Assembly (NCBI RefSeq): GCF_000003605.2
Contig: NW_003135349.1
Coordinates: 422,773 to 459,949, forward strand
DNA from: Saccoglossus kowalevskii
Taxonomy: Eukaryota; Hemichordata; Enteropneusta; Harrimaniidae
Length of the DNA stretch: 37,177 nt
Reading direction: 5' to 3'
Shown here: piece after piece, positions 12,835-24,870 of the stretch
Position numbering within the stretch: the stretch's first letter is position 1
Layout: the number at the start of each line of letters is the position of its first letter
Notes under the pieces: model-generated
The model's database searches: none
Seen by the model: only the letters and a program-made list of their open reading frames with translations
Told to the model about the DNA's origin: nothing
Position numbers and translations under genes: made by a program

Positions 12835-13210
12835 ACCAGTGTTTGTCCATCGTTGTTCATTGTCGTCGGCGTCTGCACCAACTTTTACTTTTCCGACTTC
12901 TTCTTGAAAACTACAAGTCTGATTGCGTTGATACTTCGTGTATACTGACGTTGGGTAGACTTCTCTTAAGGATTGTTCATTTCGTGATGTTATCTTCAAT
13001 TCTCTATTTTTTATGAATATATATTTGACATTTTTGGTAAAAAGTGATATTATTGACTTCTTGCTAAAAACCGATTCGTTCAATAGCTTTGATATTATAC
13101 CTTAAGTGGACCTTTCTCAGATTCGTTCATTTCGTGATGATATAGGTACCTTGGATGGATCTCTCTTTGGTTTGTTCATTTCGTGATGACATGTTTATTT
13201 CTCTAATTTT
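12835..13210 (+). mobile_element. Interspersed repeat, same family as 26440-26740
   Basis: The run from about 12850 (CCATCGTTGTTCATTGTCG, CCAACTTTTACTTTTCCGAC, GAAAACTACAAGTCTGATTG, TTTGATGAATATTTG) matches 26465-26640 in order. Inside it GTTCATTTCGTGATGA recurs at about 12976, 13124 and 13176, showing internal tandem copying. The 126-codon minus-strand frame across it is a shadow of the repeat and not a gene. No transposase is present. Confidence 0.55.
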
Positions 13211-13278
13211 GATGAATATTTGAATCAGATTACAAAGTGGAGTAATACAGAATTTGCTATATTGATTAACCCAGTGAA

Positions 13279-13316
<38 letters not shown>

Positions 13317-15180
13317 AGTAAATATACAGTGGAAATTATCATATCAGAGATATGAATACAAGCAACAGCCAGCAGTAGAAAGAAAGCTACACAAAAATGA
13401 ATGTCCAAATTATACAGTAAAATTCAGTGAAGAGAACAACACAGCCTGTATGCTAAAGCTGATATTATAGTTGTACTAACCGAAGAAGGAATGGAAAACT
13501 GTACTTTCTTTCCGTTGGACATAAAACTTGTGATATTCAATGAGGTTTTTCTTAGGCTCATACATAGTTTTATACTCAGGGTTACTCAAGTGTTGCATAT
13601 CAGGTTTGCTTACGATAATTTTTTACTAATTCTTTACTTGTTTTGATTCTATATATTCAAATTACATCAATTTGTCATATATTGATATGCATGATTTCCG
13701 ATAATCTCTATCTATTATCAGGGTTTCGTCGTTCAATGAGTTTACCAGATTCTATTTTTTATACTCTGAGTCACTCCAGTATAGCATGCAGTGTCAGTAG
13801 CGTTTTTAGCTTTTGAGATAAAAAAATAATTCTATACCTTATTTGTTCAATTAGTAGCACATATGCTTAAGTAAAAAACATAAATTTGTCTATAGGCTAA
13901 AGGAATAATTTAGGTATTTAATAAATGCATTTTAGTGTTTGTTTCTCTGGAGATGTCTCAATGCAGCAACGGCTTACTACAGTATTGTTATTCTTAATTT
14001 CAATTATAAGTTATTTTTTAAATAGTGGGATCAATTTAAGAAAATACTAGGACATAATATCATTATGTTAAAATTAATAGGTGACATCGAAGAGTTAAGG
14101 GTCGTAATTTATATTTTAGCAAACTGAACCTAAAATGGCGAAACTATCACTGACACAGAGCCAAACATTTTTCTTGCATTTTCTGGAAAGAAACTATACT
14201 TCTTCATATATTACCATAGATTGTTACATTATTTCAATACCGTACTTGCTCTAGTAGCGCATGTACTTAATTTCTTTTTTTTTTCATTTGTGTTACTGTA
14301 GAGATGTCCTTCTAATTAAGCGAATATAGTATGTATTGGTATTATTAAGTTATTTTTAACATTACATTAATTTGCCATAAATTATTATTATAACATTGGA
14401 GCAGGTTATTTAATGATTGATTTCCAATCCAATGTTCGTGTAGTTCCCAAAATATATCATACTTTGATAATATTATTGTTATAAATTATATATTTATATG
14501 TAATCTTTTTCACATTTTATGAACTTAGTAAAATTTATAGCTATCATAACACTTTTGCAGTGTAAATGTTAACTTTATTTAACATATTTAGCATTCCCTG
14601 CTGTGATATCTTGGCTACAAGTATCCATATTCATAAAAGTATAGGCTAACTCTTTACCTACATTCTAGCAATAAGTACTCTAAACTGAAATGGTCAATCC
14701 CTTGGTTAAATATTATTGGCACAACACAAATTTGTTGACCATTTATATATTCCAAATTCTGAATTACATTACTATAAGACAAGTATACCCACTTTATTTT
14801 TATGTACATTCCAACACAAACTGCTCGAAACAATCGTAAATTATGACAAGAAATCTCCTATCTCTGATAGCTTTCTTGTTATATTTATGTTGATAGTTAT
14901 GATTTTCATAGATTACATCAATTTGTTATTTGTACCTAAGGTCTCACACTTCCACATGCCTTTGTTGATAAAAAGCAAACAAGAAGCTCTTCTGCCAAAA
15001 TTGGCTCATATTTTTTAATCACAGATCTGTCGTATGAATGATAATTGTTTTTTTTAATTTATCGTCGTAAATGAATAAATAATTTTTTTTTATCATACAT
15101 ACCTGTAACAGTTAATCTTTATTTCTTTTTGCTAGGTACCTACATTCACAGCCAAAGTATTGATATAATATTTTTAATTT
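13211..15180. other. AT-rich stretch, no gene recognised
   Basis: About 2 kb of AT-rich DNA with T-runs. A 93-codon minus-strand frame (13127-13408) and a 100-codon plus-strand frame (14716-15018) have hydrophobic stretches, but no known motif, start context or splice sites support them. Confidence 0.35.
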
Positions 15181-18100
15181 GAAAACTAAACTAATCATTC
15201 CGACTACAGTCAGTGAGATTACAAACATAAATCCGAAAGGCGCAACACCCGATTTCTCAAATTAATTGTCCCAATAAATCTTTTCATTTACTAAATTGAT
15301 TGGGTGTGAGCATTCAGTGTGCAACTTTTACACTGAGGTACCCTACTATTTGTATTAGTTCACAAATTAAATGTTTTTCTACTCTTAGTGATTTTTTTTT
15401 AATTTTAAGATTTCAGAGTTTGTGGATATTTTTTCACCTAGGCATCAAAACGCGCCTGGGAACTAGTTGTTACCAATGCACAAATAACCCCTTAGACGAG
15501 CATTTTCCTCTGAAATCTACAAGTTACATGTACTGTCTTGAATTTTGTAGATTGCCTGTTTTATTTACGGTGATATGGAATATTTGTGGTTAGTCGGTTA
15601 TTGCATGTAAACATTAAATAAAGCGGTCTGCTTCATCGATTTTCATGTCTGCACCAGTTTCATCATCAACAAATCCATTGAAATACATGTTAAATGTAAG
15701 TAATAGTGATATACTAAAACTGCAGTCCAAGATGTACACTTATATGTCATAGAACCGCAGATTTGAACAGTAGCTAGGTCTTGGCAAAAGTGGACATACT
15801 CAGTGTCAGCTAGCAAAAATTGAAATGGAGAAAATATAGAAAACGGTAAAAAATTGAATGATACAATTTCCTTAATTTATTTATAGATCTATTTTCGACT
15901 TGTTTTCTTGAACACAATTACCCTGATTTATTTGATAATACTAAACCACTGATTTTCAAAGAAAATATTTTATTGTTTTGACAAGTGTCAACTTCAAGCA
16001 TTTTTTCCAGTTATGACATCACTGGAAGGAACAACGGTGCTATCTGATTGGCCGTTCCCTCCTCATAACACAACTTCGGGTCGCTTTAAAAGCTCCACAT
16101 ACATTTTTGCAAGTAGAACATTATTAGTTTTCAGATGATGTACGATGTGGTTTCTGTGTAGGTCGGGTGCATTCAAATCAAAATTCGAGCCCCTTGTGCA
16201 CACATGGCCGCATTCCTATTTGTGATAATAACATTTCTGGTTGTTTAATATAAAAACTTTTTTTTTTTTCAATATTAGACAAATATATTCAACTACGTTC
16301 ATTTTTGCAAAATTATTATTGGTTAAGGAAGTAAATCAGGTTTAAGCGGGGAACATAAATTGAAATTCTAATAATTTAAGATCTTTCATTTAAATGGAAA
16401 TACTGAAAATACGGCCAAGCTAACTCGTCAGTGTAGACATCATTGAACGTTTCCCATTGATGACAGGTATTTGCATACATCTAGATATCAAACGGAAGAA
16501 CGCTACACTCAAGTCTATACAGACATGTTACTGAGCAGTGTACAGAGAAATTTTTTTTTTTTGGGTTCAATTTTCTATAACGCATGTTATTTAAATAATC
16601 ACCCCCTATGCAGCATAATGGTTCTGCCATATGCCATATTGATAATACATCACTAATTAACGTTGAATCTGCAGACATGCTGTTCTCAGTACACGTGTAC
16701 ATCTATTATGCATGCGTATAGCTACTCACGTCGGATTATTATGCAGAATTATACGTTTTTGCATTCGGTATATTTCATACGGACATTATGAAATAGAATC
16801 ACATTGCTGTTATTTGTAATCATACTGTTTGTAACTCTCGAGTACATGTGCTTTGACTGGGGAGTCATATCTACTGAGTCAGGTAAAGGTCAATCTATGT
16901 GGGACGCTGGATAGTGTACACAAACTTATGCAGTTATATATTTTCTTTTTATACCCATATACCTCTTTTATTATTGGCAATATCTCAAATGATTTTGGTC
17001 ATTTAAATTTTGTATTTGACCCTGCATAATGACAACATGATATGTCGGAACGTGAATATCATTTTGAGAGCATAATTATTTTTGGCAGCATATTTGAAAC
17101 TAAATGTGACTTTTTTACGATAAATTAATGTACTGGTCAGATTTGTTGATTTTAACAAAAACTATCCAAGCCAGATTAAGAACAGTCTTAACGGAATATT
17201 GACTTTGGAATTGACACAAAGACAACGACAACGATAACAACCGCACCTGCAGATACTTGTGCTCTGTTATCACATCTATGGTTATTGACCTGTGGGTGAC
17301 AAACCATTCAGCTACTGTGGTTAAAAAATAACATATGCATTTATATCATCTTGCTCCTGTCTTGTGAATCACCTGATTGCACGGATATACGTCGAGGTTG
17401 CAAAAATTTGACAACACGTGGGAGGGGATACCCGGTAAGACCAATACATGTCATCTTCGTAGACATAGATCACGTTGTAGCCGTAGCATGCAGTATGTGT
17501 GATTGCAACGCGATATGTACACATAGTTTGATACATAGTAGTAATAATCATTTTTTGAAACTTCAATTAAATTTTTCATGAAATAATTACACCAGTTTCT
17601 TGTAATATTCACTAGAATTACATTATACGAATATTTCCTACAACATTGTTAATAGAATTGTTGGTTGGAGAGCGTCTTTATTAAATTATGACTTACTGTA
17701 TACAAATGTAAGAATGTCGAAATTTAAGAATGTGAATGTTGAATGTTTAATGCCGATATAATTTGAATTGGTCCAAGATTATGAACTCTGCGAAACAACA
17801 TGCAATCAGTGGAACTCTTCATTCTGTCACAGAGTATAATCTACGTGTCATCAATAGTAAACAGTTCTTTTCCTAAGCACCTCTATTCGTAAGCAGTTAT
17901 ACTGTCGGGTAGTCCTTGATTGCAGCCGAATTACTTGATTCCATTGCTTGGTCGACATTACGTTACTCTTTTACATTTCAACACATCTTATCTAGTCTAA
18001 ATCAGAAATCAGATCTAGACCTTGGATCTTGTAAATCGACTATATTTTCGAGAAGTTCTCAAACCGGCGTTACTGTAATTGGCTTCACCTATAAGCAAAG

Positions 18101-18470
18101 GCAACAAGGACTCCTGTGATGAATTATTCCAGTTTAAGGATGCTGACTCAACAAAATGTATGTTATACAGTAGTTTACTGGTGCGTTCAACCTAGATTTC
18201 AGTTTTAAGTCGCGTTTTGTTTATGAAAAATAAGCAGTAAAAATAACCGGGTGATGTGTCGTCCTGGTGGAAAACTTTTCAGACAAGCCTTTTCTGGCCT
18301 ACGCTGGTTCGTATAATAAAGGCGTTCAATTGTGTGTTTTTGTCCAATTTCAGTTTACATTGTCAAATTCACGTAAATAGAAGAATTTGAAAACATTTAA
18401 TTTTGTTATTTTGAATATGTCAAATATAACAATTTAGATATCAAATGACCAAAAAAGAATTTATAAAATT
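15180..18470 (+). repeat. Segmental duplication, copy 1 (empty allele-like copy)
   Basis: The block matches 19230-23260 in order: GACTACAGTCAGTGAG / GACTACAGTCAATGAG, AGCATTCAGTGTGCAA, ACATCTAGATATCAAACGGA, the near-identical stretch 16590-16735 versus 20355-20515 (AGCATAATGGTTCTGCCATA), CTACAACATTGTTAATAGAA, and CAAATTCACGTAAATA. At about 17545-17620 it lacks the roughly 1.2 kb insertion present in copy 2. Frames inside are short and have no recognised product. Confidence 0.65.
16014..16092 (+). promoter_or_regulatory. Orphan core-promoter-like cluster
   Basis: A CRE-like TGACATCA (16014-16021) is followed 22 bp later by an inverted CCAAT box, CTGATTGGCC (16044-16053), then a TATA-like TTTAAAAG (16085-16092). 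The order and spacing resemble CREB plus NF-Y promoters, including the X2-Y arrangement of vertebrate MHC class II promoters. No gene is recognisable just downstream, so this may be a chance cluster or part of a repeat. Confidence 0.25.
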
Positions 18471-18479
18471 GACAACAGA

Positions 18480-19150
18480 AACTGTTTGATGTAATATCTT
18501 TAATATTACAATGGTACATATCACATGACAAAAATACCGTTAATAATTATTGGGGGTCAGTAGAGGTGTTTTTGTATGTATTGCAATGAAATATTCTTAG
18601 ACCGATTTCATTGTTGTCGATATTCTTAATATAAGATATCAATCGCTGGCCCTCATGAAATGTAGTCACCCCGTGTTATTATCGATTATATTGGTGTATT
18701 TATTGATTGACATAACATTGTCCTATTTCCAGACACTTAATACAAACACAAATAGGCATGCATGGTTTAATCAAAATAAGTTGTTACTCAGGAAAAGCAA
18801 AAATGAATTGTTACTATTTTTCTTAAATAATAAACTTTTAACTAAAATATTTATTTTTTCAGAATGACCTCAGACCAGCTAGTCACAAACCATCAAGTGA
18901 GTTTGCCTGTACTTGTTTATCAGATCACACCATGTTTTATGTGTTGTTTGTAGATTGTTGTTATTGTAACAATGGGGCCAGTGTTTTTATCTCTGTGTTT
19001 CAATGAAATAATCTCAGACCGTTATCATTTTAGTTGTGCCGTCTAACGAAGTATTTTCAAGGCCTTCTTATTTATCACATCTAGTATTCACTTATAGTGC
19101 CACAATTTTATTTAACTTACTTTGTAAAATCAAAGAAGTGCAATATTAAT
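18480..19150 (+). repeat. Displaced unit of the 6200-12130 array
   Basis: Pieces here match the array: TACATATCACATGACA (about 18504), CATGAAATGTAGTCACC followed by TATTATCGATT (about 18654), GACATAACATTGTCCTATTT, CCTCAGACCAGCTAGTC (about 18867) and CGAAGTATTTTCAAGGCCT (about 19047, compare 12061). Copies of both repeat systems therefore alternate along the window. Confidence 0.55.
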
Positions 19151-21133
19151 ATCATGTATCAATTACGCTATTGATATTATCTTTAAAATTATACTCACAA
19201 TCAGCTTGCATAAACATTGTACTTTCTCAAAAATCATTGACTACAGTCAATGAGTTCACAAAGGCTAAACACGAACGTTCCAATTAAATATTGTCCTCCA
19301 ACATCTGAGACAACCGATTCTTCAAAATAATTGTACCAGTCAACATATTACATAAATTTGACAGATTCACAAATTTTTCATTCACCAAAATGATTGAGTG
19401 TCAGCATTCAGTGTGCAAATTAACATACTCATTTAGATTTGTCTTTGAAATCTACAAGTTACTTGTACTGTCCTGAGTTTTTAATTTAATCTGATCACAC
19501 ACAAATCAACATGATATCTGACTATTAATTAAGTGAATTTATAAAATTGCACAAAACCCATCGGGGAACCAGTTGCATGAGTAAATACGATATGTTAACA
19601 CTTGTCTTAGAAGCCATGTCACTCAATGCTCATCCGTGTAGCATTTCATCTGGAAACCAGAAAATTATTACTGAAAATGTGAGACATGAAGATAACAGAT
19701 AACATCTAAAGTATCCAATTATGACCAATAAAGAAAACTCACACAACAATCCACTCACTCAGCGAGGTTTGGTGTAAGAAACAAATAAAGGGCTTGAATA
19801 ATTTGGCCGACACATTGCAGTGAAAATTCGTGTTGATATTCGGTCAAAAAATCAAACAACTCCAAAAGACTGTGTTTCATATACGACAACGATAACGATA
19901 ACATATTAAATGAGAGGTATTTCAATACGGAATAAATACGGAGTAAAGACACAGGCCAGAGTTATAGTTTTCTCATGGTCTGCTCAGTGCTATATTTTTT
20001 CACTAATTGAATTGGGTGATTCTCTAAATAGAAACACTAAAGATATGGCCATGATGTCACAGTTCTGAAATGGGGGTTTCAAATAACTGGTTTATCACTG
20101 TAGACAGGTCACTAAACTTTGCTCTTTGGTGACAGGTGTTTGTATACATCTAGATATCAAACGGAAGAAGGCAACCCTCAAGTCAATGGCGGCAGTCTGT
20201 ATCTCTGTGTGAAAAAGATTTAGGTATAACCACCAAACGTGTACAAGATATTCCAATACATATTTCGTGTTGCTAGTTATAAAATTGAACATGTTACTGA
20301 GCATATATACATACTATATTTTGTTAATTGGGTTCCATTTTCCATAACGCATGTTGTTTAATCTAATCACCCCTATGCAGCATAATGGTTCTGCCATATG
20401 CCATCTTGATAATACATCACTAATTAACGTTGAATCTGCAGACATGCTGTTCTCAGTACACGTGTAGATCTACTCTGCATGCATATAGCTACTCATGTCG
20501 GATTACTATGTAGAATTCTACGTATTTGTATTTGGAATAATTCAGCCGGACATGTGGGTCGCTGGATAGTGTACCGAAAAAACGTTCATTATTCACTTAA
20601 ATTATTATCTTTTTAAACCTATGTAACTCTATTTGGACAATATGGTCATTTAAATTTTGTATTTGACACTGCATAATGACAACTTAACATGTCGTTGCCA
20701 GAACGTGATCAGCATTTTGACCGCATATTTAAGTTGTAAGAAATGCATTTATTTGAAATTGCAACATTCCTGCAGTAAATTAATGATCTGGTCAAATTTG
20801 ATAATTTTAATTGTCTTTAATCAACGACCGCACCTGTGCTGCGCTTACATGCTCTGTTATCACATCTATAGTTATTGACCTGTGAATGACAAACTAATCA
20901 GCTACTGTGGTTAAAAATTTACATATGAATTTATATCACTTTGCACCTGTCTTGTGAGATAACGGATTGCACGAATATACGCCTAGGTTTTGGTTGCGAA
21001 AATTTGTCAAGATGTGCAAGGGGATACTCTGTAAGACCAATCCATAAACACTTCGCATAGACGTAGTCGTAGCATGCAATATGTGTGATTGCGATGAGAT
21101 GTTTATATATAATTGGATATAGTAGTAAAAATC

Positions 21134-22000
21134 AAGGGGGCTTGTAGTTCCCCCTTCGTTAGTCCGTCAGTCCGTCCGGAGTGATTTCTCGGAGATGGCT
21201 GGACCGATTTCTTTGAAACTAGGTACAAAGACATAGTGGTCAACCATACATGTGCACTTCAATTTATTTTCCTGATTCGATCAAATATGGCCGACTGGCG
21301 GTCATTTTTAATTCCAAAATTCAGTCAAATTTGGTCCATCGTCATTTCTCAGAGGTGGTTTGACCGATTGTGTTTATACTTGTTACAAAGACAAAGAAAC
21401 CACCCATACGGATGCACGTTGTTTTACGATGATGAAATATGGCCGACTGGCAGCCATTTTGATTGTCAATCATGACTATTGTCTGTCCATTGATATTTCT
21501 CAGAGATGCCTTGAGTGACTTCAATGATACTGGGTACAAAGACACAGTGAGGAGGTATACATATTCACATGGATTTATTTCCTGATTTGATTAAATATGT
21601 TTGCCTGGTGACCGATTTGAATGTAAACATCCTGTAAAATCCAGTTGTTTTGGGTGTGTCCATCATCATTTCTCGGAGATGTCTGGACTGATTTTACTGA
21701 GAATTGGTACAAAGACAGAGTGACCATTGGTACAGATGCACATTGATTTATTTTTTCAAGGAATCAATTAATTAGCTTATATGCACATTTAATTATTAAT
21801 TTGAATTCTTGTTAATATCATGTGAGCTAATAGTCCAATCAGACAAAACTTGGTAGAGACTTGATTTGTCAATATAATATGTTAATTATGAGTAACATAC
21901 TTTTGATATTCAACTAAATCTTCCTACCCGATTGTATACATATACATTCAAACTTTAATCACATCTGACAAGTGGTGGCTGTGTCATCTTCAGATGACTT
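21134..22000 (+). mobile_element. Repeat element with four internal tandem units and hairpin ends
   Basis: The left end has AAGGGGG pairing with CCCCCTT around CTTGTAGTT (21134-21156). Four diverged units of 151-173 bp begin with ATTTCTCGGAGATG-like words at 21184, 21344, 21495 and 21668, each followed by a TGGACCGATT-like and a GGTACAAAGACA-like word. Some also carry AAATATGGCCGACTGGC. The right end has GTCATCT pairing with AGATGAC around TC (21983-21998), followed by TTGT. The open frames across the units are shadows. No transposase is visible, so it is non-autonomous. Confidence 0.6.
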
Positions 22001-22012
22001 GTTTACTATTAT

Positions 22013-22352
22013 TATACATCTGTCACCGCAACGTCATAAGCTACGCATGCCGTAATTTTGCGGTATTATACAGGGTATTTTCAACCTACCATATTAGGAA
22101 ATGCGAATTCCAAATGTGGAATGGTTTACGCGGGTAATCGTTCTCTAATAATAAAAACAAACATGTCAGCTACCAAGGTTTGACCGGACTCCACACAAAG
22201 AAGTTCGCTAATTCTGTTCTAAACTTTTTGGATTTTGGCATTCCCATGATGTATCCTTGGGAAGAAAAGATGTATAGTAATAAGGTTATCGTGAGGATAC
22301 CGCAAAGTATGCACCTAGACATGCATACTTTTCGATATCCTCGCAATAACTT
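22013..22352 (+). mobile_element. Non-autonomous MITE-like element, copy 2
   Basis: It starts with TTATTATACATCTGTCACC. An inverted counterpart GATGTATAGTAATAA lies at 22269-22283. An imperfect hairpin follows: 22286-22313 pairs with 22322-22349 (24 of 28 positions, 8-nt loop). The body matches the reverse complement of 4150-4510. The 84-codon frame at 22180-22434 reads through the hairpin and out of the element, so it is not a gene. Confidence 0.6.
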
Positions 22353-23260
22353 GCAATATTATTACATTGCACGAATACGAATATTTACTACAACATTGTT
22401 AATAGAATTATTGGTTATCAAGCATCTTTTTTAAATTGTGACTTGCCGTATAACACTACAGTTATTAACCATTCACATTAAACGTTTTGTGCTGCCATTA
22501 CATTTGGCAATATGATTTGAATTGGTTGATTTGCAATATAAAATGCAAGAATACGAACACCGAAAAACAACATGACACCAAAGGAACTCATACTGTCATT
22601 GAATATATTCTACATGTCATCAATAGTAAACAGTACTTATCTGGTTATCTGTCGTCAGCAGTTACATAGTCAAGTAGTCCATGATTGCAGCCACATTATT
22701 TGATTCTATAGGCATGGTCAATATTACTTTACTAATTCAGCTTACAACAGAGCTTGTCTAGCCTTAATCTAGACCTAGATTTTAAATTCAATAAATCGAC
22801 TAAATTAGCTAAAAAGCTGCACCTATAAACATAGATGGCAAGATCAAACGTCCAATGTAGACAATGGACATAATATTTTTGCTTGTGTTATATTCAAACT
22901 CCAAATTACCAGTCATGAAGTTTAGAAGCCCTGCAGACCACGATCTAACAAGGTATTGACACTGCACCTCTGTATATATTAGTATCATTACAAATTGGTA
23001 AATAGAGCAGGCGGACTACGGAGTGGTCTCATCCGGCGGAAAATATGTATTTTGAAATACATATATTTTTTTGATAATTTGGTAATAAGTATTATAATGG
23101 CGTTCAAGTGTGCATTATTCCTCCATTTTAGCTTACATCCCCAATTATGTCAAATTCACGTAAATAACTAAATTTGGAAGCATTCTGATTTGTTGTGTAA
23201 AAAATGTCATAAATAACAATTTAGATACCAAATGACAAAGGTATTCACAAAACAAGAATT

Positions 23261-24020
23261 GAGAAACTTTCAAACAAATAAAAACATTTGAAGATCCACC
23301 CAAGGTACCTGTATATACAATTTGAAAGCATTCTGCTATAGGGTTTTAAGGAGGAACAGCAAATATCGATTTTTAAAGAACATTATCAACTCAAATAAGA
23401 ACAGCAATAATCAAATTATACGTCCATACACTGCATAACGCAATGGATTAAATAAGCAATATACTAGTTGGTAATACAATAACCGTCACACATTATCAAT
23501 AACAAAACGTCGATCACTGGTAGGTGTAGTTATTGTTGCGTGGGGCACATGATCGAGATATTACAAGCAAACTAGTTTAGATATTGGTATACTACCAGAT
23601 GTAAAGATCAACATTCATCACAGGATTGAGTTAACATAAACATAAATTGCCACTATATTGAGTAAAAAACATATTTTCAAGAAAATAAGGTGTATTATGT
23701 AATAAAATTGACAGACACTGTTTCTACAGAATTTGTCAGTTTTAAATTTGTTACTTTTTAATATAAACCTAGCAAGGACTTCTTGTTTCAATATCCACAT
23801 AATATGTTTGAATGTAATAAATAATTATATATGCACGCATCCTTCCTTCAGCAGCAGCGAATTATTAATGTTTTGGGTTATTATGAGAATTACAAAAAAT
23901 GACACTAGAAATGTCACAGGCTAAGCACACCATTGCCAGCTCAATGCAAAATCCTCGCAGTCACAGAGAACAATAGTCAGCTTAATGACATTATATTTGG
24001 GTAACTAGAAAAAAGGCAAA
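23261..24020. other. No gene recognised
   Basis: AT-rich sequence with short frames on both strands (60-63 codons near 23618-23924). None carries a known motif or plausible splice context. Confidence 0.35.
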
Positions 24021-24027
24021 TAATATC

Positions 24028-24850
24028 CCTGATGATTATTGGTCCTTCCATGTTTTATGAATTTCACATGGGACTTTTGATTTGATGTGCACATAAGGTA
24101 CAGAAAGTAAAAAAAAAATCACCATATTGAGTCCCAATATTTTTTCAAACGTTTCAGATGTTCACCATTCAGATATAAACTTGACCATCAAATATGTTGT
24201 ATATGCATATACGAAAACAGCATCCCGCCACATATGTCAAGTAAAGGTATGGAGAGTAATATATGTGTGCATTGTTGATCTAATGATGTGATTAAAGCAG
24301 ACTTTACCCACAGACTGATGATTATTGGTCCTCCCATGCTTCATGAAATTCACATGGGAATTTTGATTAAGAGAAATAGTTTAAGGACAAGTTGAAAGAA
24401 AGCTGATGCTATAATTCCTCAGAAGGTGTAGTACATGTTTTCACAGAGAACCACTACAGTTATCTGTGATTACACTGATGTGCTCTTACTGCTGAGAAAT
24501 GTAATTGGAGTATGTATAAGTTTGGCTAGGGGTGGCAGGTAACAAGCAAATAAACATATTCCACATTCCTTTGCTGAAAATTTGATAGCATTCATAAAGT
24601 TTATTAATAACCTTATAATCTGATAGCATGACGTTTGTTGAAATAGTTGTCTTTTACGATATACACATCAGTTACAGGAAGTAAAAAACAAACCATCATG
24701 TTGAGTTCTAGTATTTTTTTTAAACATTTCAGATGTTCACCATTGAGATATAAACTTGATTGTCAAATATATTCAAAAAAAGATATGTATATACGAAAAC
24801 AGCATCCCGCCACATATGTCACGCAAGGTATGGAGAGTGATGATGTGGTA
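24028..24850 (+). repeat. Local duplication with exon-like pieces
   Basis: Block 24028-24260 recurs in two parts at 24315-24370 and 24640-24850, with about 265 bp of extra sequence splitting the second copy. Both copies share TGATGATTATTGGTCCT, TTCACATGGGA, CATTTCAG/CGTTTCAG followed by ATGTTCACCATT, and ACGAAAACAGCATCCCGCCA. In the second copy the TTTCAG acceptor opens a frame encoding CSPLRYKLDCQIYSKKDMYI and onward, closing near CAAAAGG then GTAAAT (24868-24870). In the first copy the same frame keeps CSPFRYKLDHQI but loses similarity after it. It may be a duplicated exon of an unknown gene or a repeat. Confidence 0.45.
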
Positions 24851-24870
24851 GATTTGCAACAAAAGGGTAA

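Larger units (their letters stand above)
19230..23260 (+). repeat. Segmental duplication, copy 2 (with nested insertions)
   Basis: Same block order as 15180-18470. Relative to copy 1 it is interrupted between AGTAGTAAAAATCA (ends about 21134) and ACGAATATTTACTACAACAT (starts about 22377). The insert consists of the tandem repeat element at 21134-22000 and the MITE-like element at 22013-22352. The rest is diverged but colinear. No gene is recognisable. Confidence 0.65.

Noticed and set aside
12703-13083. 126-codon minus-strand frame
   Set aside because: It lies across an interspersed repeat also found at 26440-26740 and has no known domain.
22180-22434. 84-codon plus-strand frame
   Set aside because: It runs through the MITE body and its hairpin and out into duplicated flank, so it is a chance frame.
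24026-24330. Other CTGATGA words as hammerhead cores
   Set aside because: The CTGATGA words near 24030 and 24316 (and on the minus strand near 11846) lack a following stem II and GAAA, so they are chance.
24315-24375. Frame LMIIGPPMLHEIHMGILI as a GT4-like motif
   Set aside because: It superficially resembles the LVLITP block of the real gene, but the acidic residue is out of register, the other copy has a stop and there is no flanking domain.
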